Source: Micromonospora rosaria | GTDB taxonomy: Bacteria > Actinomycetota > Actinomycetes > Mycobacteriales > Micromonosporaceae | NCBI RefSeq assembly: GCF_001567585.1 | Contig: NZ_LRQV01000049.1 | Coordinates: 1-45,640, forward strand | Reading direction: 5' to 3' | Length of the DNA: 45,640 nt | Position numbers and translations under genes: made by a program | Shown: piece by piece, positions 1-8,721 of the stretch | Layout of the letters: the number at the start of each line of letters is the position of its first letter | Position numbering within the stretch: position 1 is the first letter of the stretch | The notes under the pieces: generated by a model | Told to the model about the DNA's origin: nothing | The model's input: the letters and a program-made list of their open reading frames with translations, nothing else | The model's database searches: none

Positions 1-1467
1 CGCCGGCTGGGCTGGGTGGACACCTTCCGGCGGAGCCGGGAACTGCTCCCCCTGCTCGCCGAGCTGCGGGCCGAACTGGCCGACCTGGACCACGTGGTGC
101 TCGCCGGGACGGGCGGCGCGACGCTGGCCGCCGAGGTGATCACCCGGACCCTGGGCCGGCCGCTGACCGTGCTGGACAGCACCGACCCCGGTCGGGTACG
201 CGCCGCGCTGGCGGACCGGCTGGAGCGGACCGTCGTCGTGGCGGTCGGCACGTCCGGCGGCACGGTCGAGACCGACAGCCTCCTGCGGGCGTACCGGGAG
301 GCGTTCCTGGCCGCCGGGCTGACCGAGGAGGAGGCCGGGCGGCACGTCGTCGTGGTCACCGACCCGGACTCCCCGCTGGGGCGGACCGCCGTCGACCTCG
401 GCGCGGTGGTCGTGCCCGCCGACCTGCGGGTGGCCGGCCGGTACGCCGCGCTGAGCGCGTTCGGGCTGGTCCCGGCCGCGCTGGCCGGGGTCGAGGTGGT
501 GGAGCTGCTCGACCAGGCCGAGGCGCTGGCCGACGCGCTGGGCCGGGACCGGGACAACCCCGGCCTGGCCCTGGGCGCGGCGCTCGGCGCGGCGGCCATC
601 GGAGGCCGGGACACCGTCGTCCTGGTCTCCGACGGCACCGGCCTCGACGGCCTGGGCGACTGGATCGAGCAGTTGCTCGCCGAGTCGACGGGCAAGGCCG
701 GGCGGGGTCTGCTGCCGGTGGTCCTGGCGGCCCCGGACGACCCCGGCCCGACCGGCCCGGACGTGCTGACCGTGAGCTACGGCGGCGCGCTCGCCGCCGG
801 GGCCGTGCCGGGCGGCGGCGTCGCCCCGGACCTCGCGGTCACCGGCCCGCTCGGCGCCCAGTTCCTGGCCTGGGAGTACGCCACCGCGCTCGCCGGGGTG
901 GCGCTCGGCGTCGACCCGTTCGACGAGCCCGACGGGGCCGGGAGCACGGAGCACACCAGCCGGATCCTCGCCTGCGGTCCGCCGGCCGAACGGCCGTCGT
1001 TCACCGTGGGCGCGGTCGAGGCGTACGCCCCGGCGGGGGCCCCGGCCGACCTGGTCGGGGCGCTGCGCTGGCTGGTGGAGGGGCTCGGGTCGGACGGCTA
1101 CCTGGCGGTGCTGGCGTACCTCGACCGGTACGCCGACGCCGACGCGGCCCGGCTGCGGGCCCGGCTGGCCGGGGCCACCGCACGCCCGGTCACCTTCGGG
1201 TGGGGACCCCGGTACCTGCACTCGACCGGGCAGTACCACCAGGGCGGCCCGCAGGTGGGCAGCTACCTGCAGGTGACCGGCACGATCGACGCTGATCTGC
1301 CGGTGCCCGACCGACCGTACTCCTTCGGAGAACTACAGGCGGCCCAGGCCGCCGGTGACCGGCAGGCCCTGGCCGGCCGGGGCCGCCCGGTGCTGCGGTT
1401 GCACCTGACCGACCGGGCGGAGGGCGTCGCCCAGCTTCTCGATGCGGCTGGGCGGCTGACGACGTGA
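1..1467 (+). CDS. pgi: Glucose-6-phosphate isomerase, 5'-truncated by window edge
   Basis: Interconverts glucose-6-phosphate and fructose-6-phosphate in the cytosol, feeding the zwf-opcA-pgl genes that follow. The frame is already open at base 1, so the true start lies upstream. Seen in the protein: a sugar-isomerase phosphate-binding stretch GTSGGTVETDS, the segment AGRYAALSAFGLVP, the AESTGKAG block, and the family-typical end HSTGQYHQGGPQ followed by PYSFGELQAAQAAGD. This end resembles the longer actinobacterial form found beside transaldolase genes. The stop overlaps a possible upstream zwf start by 4 nt, so the genes are probably co-transcribed. Identity is secure; only the N-terminus is missing. 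Confidence 0.93.
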   Translation, partial: RRLGWVDTFRRSRELLPLLAELRAELADLDHVVLAGTGGATLAAEVITRTLGRPLTVLDSTDPGRVRAALADRLERTVVVAVGTSGGTVETDSLLRAYREAFLAAGLTEEEAGRHVVVVTDPDSPLGRTAVDLGAVVVPADLRVAGRYAALSAFGLVPAALAGVEVVELLDQAEALADALGRDRDNPGLALGAALGAAAIGGRDTVVLVSDGTGLDGLGDWIEQLLAESTGKAGRGLLPVVLAAPDDPGPTGPDVLTVSYGGALAAGAVPGGGVAPDLAVTGPLGAQFLAWEYATALAGVALGVDPFDEPDGAGSTEHTSRILACGPPAERPSFTVGAVEAYAPAGAPADLVGALRWLVEGLGSDGYLAVLAYLDRYADADAARLRARLAGATARPVTFGWGPRYLHSTGQYHQGGPQVGSYLQVTGTIDADLPVPDRPYSFGELQAAQAAGDRQALAGRGRPVLRLHLTDRAEGVAQLLDAAGRLTT

Positions 1468-1505
1468 CGATGGACGACGTGGACGGACCGGAGCGAGGAG
1501 GCGGC

Positions 1506-3020
1506 GTGAACCCCCTGCGCGACGCACAGGACCGGCGGCTGCCCAGGATCCCGGAGCCGTGCGCTCTGGTGATCTTCGGTGTCACCGGCGACCTGGCTCG
1601 CAAGAAGTTGTTACCCGCGGTGTACGACCTGGCCAACCGGGGGCTGCTGCCCCCGGGCTTCGTGGTGCTGGGCTTCGCCCGGCGCGACTGGGCCGACGGC
1701 GACTTCGAGTCGCTGGCCCACGAGGCGGCCAAGGAACACTGCCGTACCCCGTGGCGGGAGGAGGTGTGGGCCCGGCTCGCCGGCAACATCAAGTTCGTCG
1801 GCGGCTCGTTCGACGACGACGCGGCCTTCGACCGGCTCGCCCAGACCCTGAACGACCTGCGTGACAGCCATGGCATCCATGGCAACGCCGCGTTCTACTT
1901 CTCCATCCCCCCGGCGGCGTTCCCGGTCGTGCTCAAGCAGCTCGCCCGGACCGGCATGGCCGACAACGAGAAGTGCGGCGGCTGGCGACGGGTCGTGGTG
2001 GAGAAGCCGTTCGGGCACGACCTGCCCTCGGCCAAGGAGCTCAACGACCTGGTCGACGACGTCTTCACCTCGCAGGACGTCTTCCGGATCGACCACTACC
2101 TGGGCAAGGAGACGGTCCAGAACATCCTCGCCCTGCGCTTCGCCAACAACCTGTTCGAGCCGCTGTGGAACTCCCACTACGTGGACTCGGTGCAGATCAC
2201 CATGGCCGAGGACGTCGGGATCGGCAGCCGGGCCGGGTTCTACGACTCGGTCGGCACCGCCCGGGACGTGTTGCAGAACCACCTGCTGCAACTGCTCGCC
2301 CTGGTGGCGATGGAGGAGCCGACGAGCTTCGACGCCGACGAGATCCGCGCCGAGAAGCTCAAGGTGCTGCGGGCCATCACCGTCCCCACCGACGTGGCCG
2401 CCGACACCGTTCGGGGCCAGTACCTGCCCGGCTGGGTGGGCGGCCAGCGGGCGGCCGGCTACCTGGAGGAGGACGGCGTCCCGCCGGACTCGACCACCGA
2501 GACGTACGTGGCGGTCAAGCTCGGCATCCAGAACCGCCGCTGGGCGGAGGTGCCGTTCTACATCCGGGCCGCCAAGCGGCTGCCGCGCCGGGTGACCGAG
2601 GTCGCCATCATGTTCAAGAAGGCGCCGCACCTGCCGTTCAACCCCGCCGACATGGAGATGCTCGGCAACAACCAGCTCGTCATCCGGGTCCAGCCGGACG
2701 AGGGCGTGGTGCTCAAGTTCGGCTCCAAGGTGCCGGGCACCACGATGGAGGTCCGCGACATCGCGATGGACTTCCAGTACGGCGAGGCGTTCACCGAGTC
2801 CAGCCCCGAGGCGTACGAGCGGCTGGTGCTGGACGTGCTGATCGGCGACCGGACCCTCTTCCCGGACGCCGCCGAGGTCGAGCAGAGCTGGGCCGTGGTG
2901 GACCCGTTGGTGAAGGCCTGGGAGGGCACCCGGCCGGAGCCGTACCGGGCCGGCGAGTGGGGCCCCCGGGCGGCCGACGAGATGCTGGCCCGCGAGGGCC
3001 GTGCCTGGCGGCGGGCGTGA
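1506..3020 (+). CDS. zwf: Glucose-6-phosphate 1-dehydrogenase
   Basis: Oxidises glucose-6-phosphate to 6-phosphogluconolactone with NADP+, the entry to the oxidative pentose-phosphate pathway. The nucleotide-binding motif GVTGDLARKK lies near the N-terminus and the substrate-binding signature RIDHYLGKE is intact. About 504 aa, normal for the family. I chose the GTG at 1506 because GAGGAG sits five bases upstream; an in-frame GTG at 1464, overlapping the pgi stop, would add 14 residues without a good ribosome-binding site. Leu codon 1611-1613 is TTA, rare in this genome and read by the bldA-type tRNA. It is followed closely by opcA. Confidence 0.96.
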   Translation: MNPLRDAQDRRLPRIPEPCALVIFGVTGDLARKKLLPAVYDLANRGLLPPGFVVLGFARRDWADGDFESLAHEAAKEHCRTPWREEVWARLAGNIKFVGGSFDDDAAFDRLAQTLNDLRDSHGIHGNAAFYFSIPPAAFPVVLKQLARTGMADNEKCGGWRRVVVEKPFGHDLPSAKELNDLVDDVFTSQDVFRIDHYLGKETVQNILALRFANNLFEPLWNSHYVDSVQITMAEDVGIGSRAGFYDSVGTARDVLQNHLLQLLALVAMEEPTSFDADEIRAEKLKVLRAITVPTDVAADTVRGQYLPGWVGGQRAAGYLEEDGVPPDSTTETYVAVKLGIQNRRWAEVPFYIRAAKRLPRRVTEVAIMFKKAPHLPFNPADMEMLGNNQLVIRVQPDEGVVLKFGSKVPGTTMEVRDIAMDFQYGEAFTESSPEAYERLVLDVLIGDRTLFPDAAEVEQSWAVVDPLVKAWEGTRPEPYRAGEWGPRAADEMLAREGRAWRRA

Positions 3021-3051
3021 TGCGGCACAGCGAGCGAAGCGGGAGGCTCCA

Positions 3052-4065
3052 GTGATCGGGCTGTGGGACACCACCGGCAACGAGGTGGTCAAGGCGCTCG
3101 CCGCCGAACGGCGCAGCGCCGGCGGCGTGGCCAGCGGCATGGCGCTGACGCTGATCGTGGTGGTGGACGAGAAGCGGGTCCGCGAGGCGGAGGCGGCGGC
3201 CACGGTGGCCGCCGCCGCCCACCCGTGCCGGCTGCTGGTGGTGGTCCGCTCCGACGTGGAGCGCGACCGCGACCGGCTGGACGCGGAGATCGTGGTCGGC
3301 GGCCGGCTCGGCCCCTGCGAGGCGGTGGTCACCCGGATGTACGGGCGGCTGGCCCTGCACGCCGAGTCGGTGGTGATGCCGCTGCTGGTGCCGGACGTGC
3401 CGGTGGTGACCTGGTGGCACGGCGAGCCGCCGGAGGAGATCGCCACCGACTTCCTCGGGGTGGTCGCCGACCGGCGGATCACCGACTGCGCGCAGTCCCC
3501 CGACCCGATCGAGGCGCTGCGCCAGCGGGCCCGCGACTACGCCCCGGGCGACACCGACCTGGCGTGGACCCGGATCACCCCGTGGCGCACCCTGGTCGCC
3601 GGGGCGTTCGACACCACCCAGGCCCGGGTCACCGAGGCGACCGTGGTCGCCCCGCCGAAGGACCCGACCGCCGCGCTGATGTGCGGCTGGCTGGGCAGCC
3701 GGCTGGGGATCAGCCCTCGGTGGGAGCCGACCGACGAGTCCCCCCGGATGCGCCAGGTGCAGTTGCGCTGCGCCAACGGCGACGAGCTGACCCTGACCCG
3801 GGACGACAGCCAGGCCACCTTCCGCCGGACCGGGCAGGAGGACCGGACGCTGCCGCTGGTCCGCCGGCCGCTCGGCGACGAGCTGGCCGAGGAGCTACGC
3901 CGGCTCGACGCCGACCAGGTGTACGCGGAGGCGCTGGGCGCCGCGGCGGGGGTGGCCCTGGACCGGCGGCCCGGCCAGCGGGTGCACGTCTGGAAGGACC
4001 CGGCCACCGCCCAGCGGGCCGAGGCCGGGATCACCGCGCACGCCGGCCCGGCGCTGGACCACTGA
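3052..4065 (+). CDS. opcA: Glucose-6-phosphate dehydrogenase assembly protein OpcA
   Basis: Actinobacterial and cyanobacterial partner protein needed for assembly and activity of glucose-6-phosphate dehydrogenase. The N-terminus IGLWDTTGNEVVKAL is typical, and the central VPDVPVVTWWHGEPP segment is an OpcA hallmark. About 337 aa. The GTG at 3052 is chosen because GGGAGG precedes it by about five bases; an in-frame GTG at 3001 would overlap zwf but lacks a site. Lying directly between zwf and pgl, it fits an operon for the oxidative branch. Confidence 0.93.
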   Translation: MIGLWDTTGNEVVKALAAERRSAGGVASGMALTLIVVVDEKRVREAEAAATVAAAAHPCRLLVVVRSDVERDRDRLDAEIVVGGRLGPCEAVVTRMYGRLALHAESVVMPLLVPDVPVVTWWHGEPPEEIATDFLGVVADRRITDCAQSPDPIEALRQRARDYAPGDTDLAWTRITPWRTLVAGAFDTTQARVTEATVVAPPKDPTAALMCGWLGSRLGISPRWEPTDESPRMRQVQLRCANGDELTLTRDDSQATFRRTGQEDRTLPLVRRPLGDELAEELRRLDADQVYAEALGAAAGVALDRRPGQRVHVWKDPATAQRAEAGITAHAGPALDH

Positions 4066-4120
4066 GCGGCGACGATGAGCCCGACACGACCGCAGGGCGG
4101 TCCGGAGACGAAGGCGGAAC

Positions 4121-4870
4121 ATGAGTGAGGCGAGTGTGGCCGTCCACGCCGACGCCGAGGTGCTGGCGCAGGCGGTGGCGGCCCGGTTCGTGGTGAAGCT
4201 GCTCGACGCGCAGGCCGACCGGGGCACGGCGTCGGTGGTGCTGACCGGCGGGCGGATCGCCGCCGCGGTGTACCGGGCGGTGGCCACGCTGCCGGCCCGG
4301 GAGGCGGTCGACTGGTCCCGGGTGGACGTGTGGTGGGGCGACGAGCGGTTCCTGCCGGCCGGCGACCCGGAGCGCAACGAGACCCAGGCGCGGGCGGCGC
4401 TGCTGGACGCGGTGCCGCTGGACCCGGCGCGGGTACACCCGATGCCGGCCGCCGACGGCCCGGACGGGGACGACCCGGAGGCCGCCGCCGCCCGGTACGC
4501 GACGGAGCTGGCGGCGGCGGCCGGACCCGGCGTGGGCGGCGCGCTGCCCCACTTCGACGTGCTGATGCTGGGCGTCGGGGAGGACGGGCACGTCGCGTCG
4601 GTCTTCCCGGAGCACCCGGTGGTGCACGAGGAGCGGTCGGTCAGCGCGGTCCGGGACAGCCCGAAGCCGCCCCCGGTGCGGACCACGCTGACCCTGCCCA
4701 CCATCAACACGGCGCAGGAGGTGTGGCTGGTGGCCGGCGGGTCGGACAAGGCGAAGGCGGTCGCCGCCGCGCTGGCCGGCTCCGGTCCGGTACCGCTGCC
4801 GGCCGGTCAGGTACGCGGCCTCGCCCGTACCCTCTGGCTGCTCGACCGCGCCGCCGCCGCCGAACTCTGA
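4121..4870 (+). CDS. pgl: 6-phosphogluconolactonase
   Basis: Hydrolyses 6-phosphogluconolactone made by Zwf to 6-phosphogluconate. Belongs to the glucosamine-6-phosphate isomerase/lactonase fold: VVLTGGRIAAAVY near the N-terminus, then DVWWGDERFLP with PERNETQAR, and LGVGEDGHVASVFPEHP in the middle. 249 aa, normal size. ATG at 4121 follows an AAGGCGG run. It is the last gene of the pgi-zwf-opcA-pgl run; a long hairpin begins eight bases after its stop. Confidence 0.95.
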   Translation: MSEASVAVHADAEVLAQAVAARFVVKLLDAQADRGTASVVLTGGRIAAAVYRAVATLPAREAVDWSRVDVWWGDERFLPAGDPERNETQARAALLDAVPLDPARVHPMPAADGPDGDDPEAAAARYATELAAAAGPGVGGALPHFDVLMLGVGEDGHVASVFPEHPVVHEERSVSAVRDSPKPPPVRTTLTLPTINTAQEVWLVAGGSDKAKAVAAALAGSGPVPLPAGQVRGLARTLWLLDRAAAAEL

Positions 4871-4878
4871 GCAGTAAG

Positions 4879-4922
4879 GAAGGGCCCCCTGTTAACGCAT
4901 TGCGTATAGCAGGGGGCCCTTC
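4879..4922. terminator. Long hairpin between convergent pgl and secG; recurrent-element look
   Basis: A 13-bp perfect stem (4879-4891 with 4910-4922, core GAAGGGCCCCCTG) continues inward with a bulge through AACGC/GCGT to a tiny loop, and T residues follow on the + side (CTTCTT). It lies 8 nt after pgl and 117 nt before the secG stop, so it can end transcription in both directions. From memory, similar GGAAGGGCCCC hairpins recur between genes in Micromonospora; this was not tested here. Confidence 0.8.
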
Positions 4923-4984
4923 TTCACGCCCGGCCACCGGGAGCACGCCGCCGGTGCGCCCCGACGGGTCCACCCGGACATGCG

Positions 4985-5022
4985 ACCGCGCGCGGCCCGT
5001 CGGGGGACGGACCGCGCGCGGT
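4985..5022 (-). terminator. Hairpin downstream of secG
   Basis: Two 17-base arms (4985-5001 and 5006-5022), complementary except for one C/A pair, with a GGGG loop; the core is ACCGCGCGCGG. It starts 16 nt beyond the secG stop on the minus strand and is the probable terminator of the secG-tpiA-pgk-gap run. Confidence 0.65.
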
Positions 5023-5038
5023 CGGACAGGTACGCCGC

Positions 5039-5293
5039 TCAGGTGTTCATCGCGAGGCGGAGCCAGAGGCCCAGCCCGACGATGCAGGCGAACCAGACGA
5101 TGCCCACCAGAACGGTGTAACGGTCGAGGTTCTTCTCCGCGACCGAGGAGCCGGCCAGGCTGGAGCTGACGCCGCCGCCGAACATGCTGGACAACCCACC
5201 GCCCTTACCTCGGTGCAGCAGGATCAGCATGGTGAGCAGCACACTGGTGATGACCAGCAACACGATCAACGTGTATGCGAACCAGATCGGCAT
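5039..5293 (-). CDS. secG: Preprotein translocase subunit SecG
   Basis: Small membrane subunit of the SecYEG channel. 84 aa with two hydrophobic segments, roughly residues 4-26 and 60-80. Between them lies the conserved loop RGKGGGLSSMFGGG, the SecG hallmark. Its place downstream of gap-pgk-tpiA is conserved across actinobacteria. The ATG start gives MPIWFAY, placing the first membrane helix at once, as expected. Confidence 0.94.
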   Translation of the reverse strand: MPIWFAYTLIVLLVITSVLLTMLILLHRGKGGGLSSMFGGGVSSSLAGSSVAEKNLDRYTVLVGIVWFACIVGLGLWLRLAMNT

Positions 5294-5388
5294 GGCGGGG
5301 GTCAGTCCTCTCGTTGCGATCCTCGCCCGGACAGATCGGGCACGGGGGCACCGGCCGGCGGACGGGCGGGATCAAGGATAGCGAGCCT

Positions 5389-6180
5389 TCAGCGGGCGAT
5401 GTGCTCCGGGAACCGACAGATCTTGGAGAACTCGTCCGCGTCCAGGCTCGCCCCACCGACGAGCGCCCCGTCCACGTCCGGCTGGGCCATGATCGCGGCG
5501 ACGTTCGACGACTTGACCGACCCGCCGTAGAGGACCCGGACCTGGTCCGCGGTGCCCTGGTCGTACGTCTCGGCCAGCCGCAGCCGGACCGCCCCGCACA
5601 CCTCCTGGGCGTCCTCCGGGGTCGCGGTCTTGCCGGTGCCGATCGCCCAGACCGGCTCGTACGCGACGACGACCTTGGTGACCTGCTCGGCGGTGAGCCC
5701 CTTCAGGGCGCCGTCGAGCTGGTCGCAGCAGTGCGGCACGTGCCGCAGCTGCTCGCGGACGTCCAGCCCCTCCCCCACGCAGAGGATCGGCGTCAGCCCG
5801 TTCTCCAGCGCCGCGACGACCTTGGCGTTGACCAGCGCGTCGTCCTCGTGGTGGTACGCCCGCCGCTCGGAGTGCCCGACCACCACGTACTGGCAGCCCA
5901 GCTTGGCCAGCATCGCCCCGGAGATCTCCCCGGTGTACGCGCCGGCCGGGTGCGGCGACAGGTCCTGCGCGCCGTAGCCGATGAGCAGCTTGTCCCCGTC
6001 GACCAGCGTCTGCACGCTGCGCAGGTCGACGTAGGGCGGCAGCACCACCGTCTCCACGGCGGTGAGCTGGTCGGCGTTCAGGCTGAACGCCAGCTTCTGC
6101 ACCAGCGCGATGGCTTCCAGGTGGTTGAGGTTCATCTTCCAGTTGCCGGCCATCAACGGCCGGCGGGTGGTGGCCGCCAT
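5389..6180 (-). CDS. tpiA: Triosephosphate isomerase
   Basis: Interconverts dihydroxyacetone phosphate and glyceraldehyde-3-phosphate. Catalytic elements are visible: Lys in AGNWKMN, His in VVGHSERR, Glu in YEPVWAIGTG, and the phosphate-binding LYGGSVK. 263 aa. The ATG at 6180 shares its A with the pgk stop (TGATG), so translation is coupled to pgk. Confidence 0.97.
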   Translation of the reverse strand: MAATTRRPLMAGNWKMNLNHLEAIALVQKLAFSLNADQLTAVETVVLPPYVDLRSVQTLVDGDKLLIGYGAQDLSPHPAGAYTGEISGAMLAKLGCQYVVVGHSERRAYHHEDDALVNAKVVAALENGLTPILCVGEGLDVREQLRHVPHCCDQLDGALKGLTAEQVTKVVVAYEPVWAIGTGKTATPEDAQEVCGAVRLRLAETYDQGTADQVRVLYGGSVKSSNVAAIMAQPDVDGALVGGASLDADEFSKICRFPEHIAR

Positions 6181-7379
6181 CAGTCCTCCAGCGCCGCGAT
6201 GCCGGGGAGGGTCTTGCCCTCCAGGTACTCCAGCGAGGCGCCCCCGCCGGTGGAGATGTGCCCGAACGACGACTCGTCCAGCCCGAGGGCCCGGACGGCG
6301 GCGGCAGAGTCGCCACCACCGACCACGGTGAACGCGTCGGCCTTGGTGATGGCCTCGGCCACCCCCCGGGTACCGGCGGCGAACGCCGGCATCTCGAACA
6401 CGCCCATCGGGCCGTTCCAGAAGACCGTCCGCGCGGTGCCGATCACCTCGGCGAACGCGGCCACCGTCGCCGGCCCGACGTCCAGGCCGAGCCGCTTGCT
6501 CGGGATGGCGTCGGCACGCACGGTGTCGTGCGCGGCGTCCGGGGCGAACGCGTCGGCGGCCACCACGTCGACCGGGAGCAGGATCTTGCCGTCGGCCCGC
6601 GCGAGCAGGTCGCGGCAGGTCCCGACCATCTCCTCCTCCAGCAGCGAGGTGCCCACCTCGTGGCCCTGGGCCTTGAGGAAGGTGAAGCACATCCCGCCGC
6701 CGATGAGCAGCTTGTCGACCTTCGGCAGCAGCGCCTCGATCACGGCGAGCTTGTCGGAGACCTTCGAGCCGCCGAGGACGACCACGTACGGCCGCTCCGG
6801 CTCACCGGTCAGCCGGGACAGCACCTCGACCTCGCGCAGGACCAGCCGGCCGGCCACGTGCGGCAGCCGCGCCGGCACGTCGTGGACGCTGGCGTGCTTG
6901 CGGTGCACGGCGCCGAACGCGTCGTCCACGTACGCCTCGCCGAGGGCGGCGAGCTGGTCGGCGAACGCGCCCCGCTCGGCGTCGTCCTTGCTGGTCTCGC
7001 CCTTGTTGAAGCGCAGGTTCTCCAGCAGGGCCACCTGGCCGTCGGCGAGCGCGTCCACGGTGGACCGGGCCGACTCGCCCACGGTGTCCTCCGCGAAGGA
7101 CACCGGCACCCCGAGCAGCTCACCGAGCCGCCCGGCGACCGGGCGGAGGCTGTACTGCGGGTCCGGGGCGCCCTTCGGGCGACCCAGGTGCGAGAAGACC
7201 ACGACCTTCGCGCCGGCCTCGGTGAGGGCGCTCAGCGTCGGCAGGACCGCCCGGATCCGCCCGTCGTCGGTGATCGCGCCGGTCTGCTTGTCGAGCGGGA
7301 CGTTCAGGTCGGCGCGCACCAGCACGCGCCGACCCGACACCCCCTCGGCGAGCAGGTCGTCGAGGGTACGGATACTCAC
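6180..7379 (-). CDS. pgk: Phosphoglycerate kinase
   Basis: Transfers phosphate from 1,3-bisphosphoglycerate to ADP. 399 aa. Substrate-binding RADLNVPLD and SHLGRPKG lie in the N-terminal half, VVLGGSKVSDK in the middle, and the nucleotide-binding VVGGGDSAAAV with GGGASLEYLEGK at the end. GTG start at 7379 with GGAGGG about eight bases upstream. It sits 52 nt after gap and overlaps tpiA by one base. Confidence 0.97.
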   Translation of the reverse strand: MSIRTLDDLLAEGVSGRRVLVRADLNVPLDKQTGAITDDGRIRAVLPTLSALTEAGAKVVVFSHLGRPKGAPDPQYSLRPVAGRLGELLGVPVSFAEDTVGESARSTVDALADGQVALLENLRFNKGETSKDDAERGAFADQLAALGEAYVDDAFGAVHRKHASVHDVPARLPHVAGRLVLREVEVLSRLTGEPERPYVVVLGGSKVSDKLAVIEALLPKVDKLLIGGGMCFTFLKAQGHEVGTSLLEEEMVGTCRDLLARADGKILLPVDVVAADAFAPDAAHDTVRADAIPSKRLGLDVGPATVAAFAEVIGTARTVFWNGPMGVFEMPAFAAGTRGVAEAITKADAFTVVGGGDSAAAVRALGLDESSFGHISTGGGASLEYLEGKTLPGIAALED

Positions 7380-7431
7380 CGAGCTAGCCCTCCGTTCGTG
7401 ACTGCGGGGCTCGCAGGCTCACTCCTCGCAC

Positions 7432-8436
7432 TCACAGCGAGCTACCGACCAGCTTGACCAGGTCGACCAGGCGGTTCGAGTAGCCCCACTCGTTGTCGTA
7501 CCAGCCGACGACCTTGACCTGGTTGCCGATGACCTTGGTCAGCGGCGCGTCGTAGATGCACGACGCCGGGTCGGTGACGATGTCGGCCGACACGATCGGG
7601 TCCTCGTTGTAGGTCAGGATGCCCTGGAGCGGGCCCTCGGCGGCGGCCTTCAGCGCGGCGTTGACCTCGTCGACCGTGGTCTCCCGGCCGACGGTCACGG
7701 TCAGGTCGGTGGCGGAGCCGGTGGGGATCGGCACCCGCAGCGCGTACCCGTCGAGCTTGCCCTTCAGCTCCGGCAGGACCAGGCCGATCGCCTTGGCCGC
7801 ACCGGTCGAGGTCGGCACGATGTTCAGCGCGGCGGCGCGGGCCCGGCGCAGGTCGCTGTGCGGCGCGTCCTGCAGGTTCTGGTCCTGCGTGTACGCGTGG
7901 ATCGTGGTCATCAGACCCTTCTCGATGCCGAAGGTGTCGTGCAGCACCTTCGCCATCGGGGCCAGGCAGTTGGTGGTGCAGGAGGCGTTCGAGATGATGG
8001 TGTGCTTCGCCGGGTCGTACTGGCCGTCGTTGACGCCCATGACGACCGTGACGTCCTCGTTCTTCGCCGGGGCGGAGATGATGACCTTCTTGGCCCCGCC
8101 GTCGACGTGCGCCTTGGCCTTGGTGGCGTCGGTGAAGAACCCGGTCGACTCGATGACCACGTCCACGCCGGCCTCGCCCCACGGCAGCTTCGACGGGTCC
8201 CGCTCGGCGAACGCCTTGATGGTCTTGCCGCCCACGGTGATCTCGTCGGCGGTGGCCTTCACCTCGTGCGGGAGGCGGCCCAGGATGCTGTCGTACTTGA
8301 GCAGGTGGGCGAGCGTCGCGTTGTCGGTCAGGTCGTTGACCGCGACGACCTCGATGTCGGCGCCGGACGCCAGCACGGCCCGGAAGAAGTTACGGCCGAT
8401 GCGGCCGAAGCCGTTGATGCCAACCCGGATGGTCAC
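7432..8436 (-). CDS. gap: Glyceraldehyde-3-phosphate dehydrogenase, type I
   Basis: NAD-dependent oxidation of glyceraldehyde-3-phosphate. The Rossmann motif GINGFGRIGRN is at the N-terminus, the catalytic Cys in SNASCTTNCLAP, and the end has GWYDNEWGYSNRLVDL. About 334 aa from the GTG at 8436, which has GAGGAG at a nine-base spacing. An ATG three codons upstream (8445) abuts that same GAGGAG and is less likely. First gene of the gap-pgk-tpiA-secG run, with its own candidate promoter and a long structured 5' leader. Confidence 0.96.
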   Translation of the reverse strand: MTIRVGINGFGRIGRNFFRAVLASGADIEVVAVNDLTDNATLAHLLKYDSILGRLPHEVKATADEITVGGKTIKAFAERDPSKLPWGEAGVDVVIESTGFFTDATKAKAHVDGGAKKVIISAPAKNEDVTVVMGVNDGQYDPAKHTIISNASCTTNCLAPMAKVLHDTFGIEKGLMTTIHAYTQDQNLQDAPHSDLRRARAAALNIVPTSTGAAKAIGLVLPELKGKLDGYALRVPIPTGSATDLTVTVGRETTVDEVNAALKAAAEGPLQGILTYNEDPIVSADIVTDPASCIYDAPLTKVIGNQVKVVGWYDNEWGYSNRLVDLVKLVGSSL

Positions 8437-8582
8437 AGGTCCCATCTCCTCGCGTTGTGTTCCGCCGGCATCGGTTGTGGACCGGCGGGATGATGTGCGC
8501 CGGCCATGAAGCCGGCCGCTGACGGTTCATCTCGGCCGCCCCGCCGCGGTCTCGGAGAAGACCTGACCGCCCAGGGCGGTGG

Positions 8583-8622
8583 GTACGGCGGAACGGGCCG
8601 GTTGCCGGCCCCCTTGCCGTAC
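8583..8622 (-). promoter_or_regulatory. Nested stem-loop at the predicted 5' end of the gap mRNA
   Basis: GTACGGC (8583-8589) pairs with GCCGTAC (8616-8622), and inside it GGGCCGG (8595-8601) pairs with CCGGCCC (8605-8611) around TTG. It lies just after the -10 box at 8629-8634, so the transcript would begin with this structure. The rest of the 8437-8721 interval holds a further short dyad (8462-8468 with 8482-8488) and no gene. It could instead act as a whiA terminator. Confidence 0.55.
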
Positions 8623-8628
8623 GCTGCG

Positions 8629-8634
8629 ACCCTA
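8629..8634 (-). promoter_or_regulatory. Candidate -10 box for gap (TAGGGT)
   Basis: TAGGGT on the minus strand fits the actinobacterial TANNNT -10. The predicted start, seven bases on, is about 8622, giving a leader near 186 nt. No convincing -35 is visible. Confidence 0.45.
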
Positions 8635-8721
8635 TCCGAGCGCGCGGCGCGGCGCTGCGCCGGGGCGCAAACCCGACCTCGCGCCGCGACCGGCGTTCAC
8701 CGGCCCAGCCCCACCGTCCCA

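Noticed and set aside
5275..7457. Long plus-strand frames opposite secG, tpiA and pgk
   Set aside because: They mirror secure glycolytic genes and have no recognisable domains.
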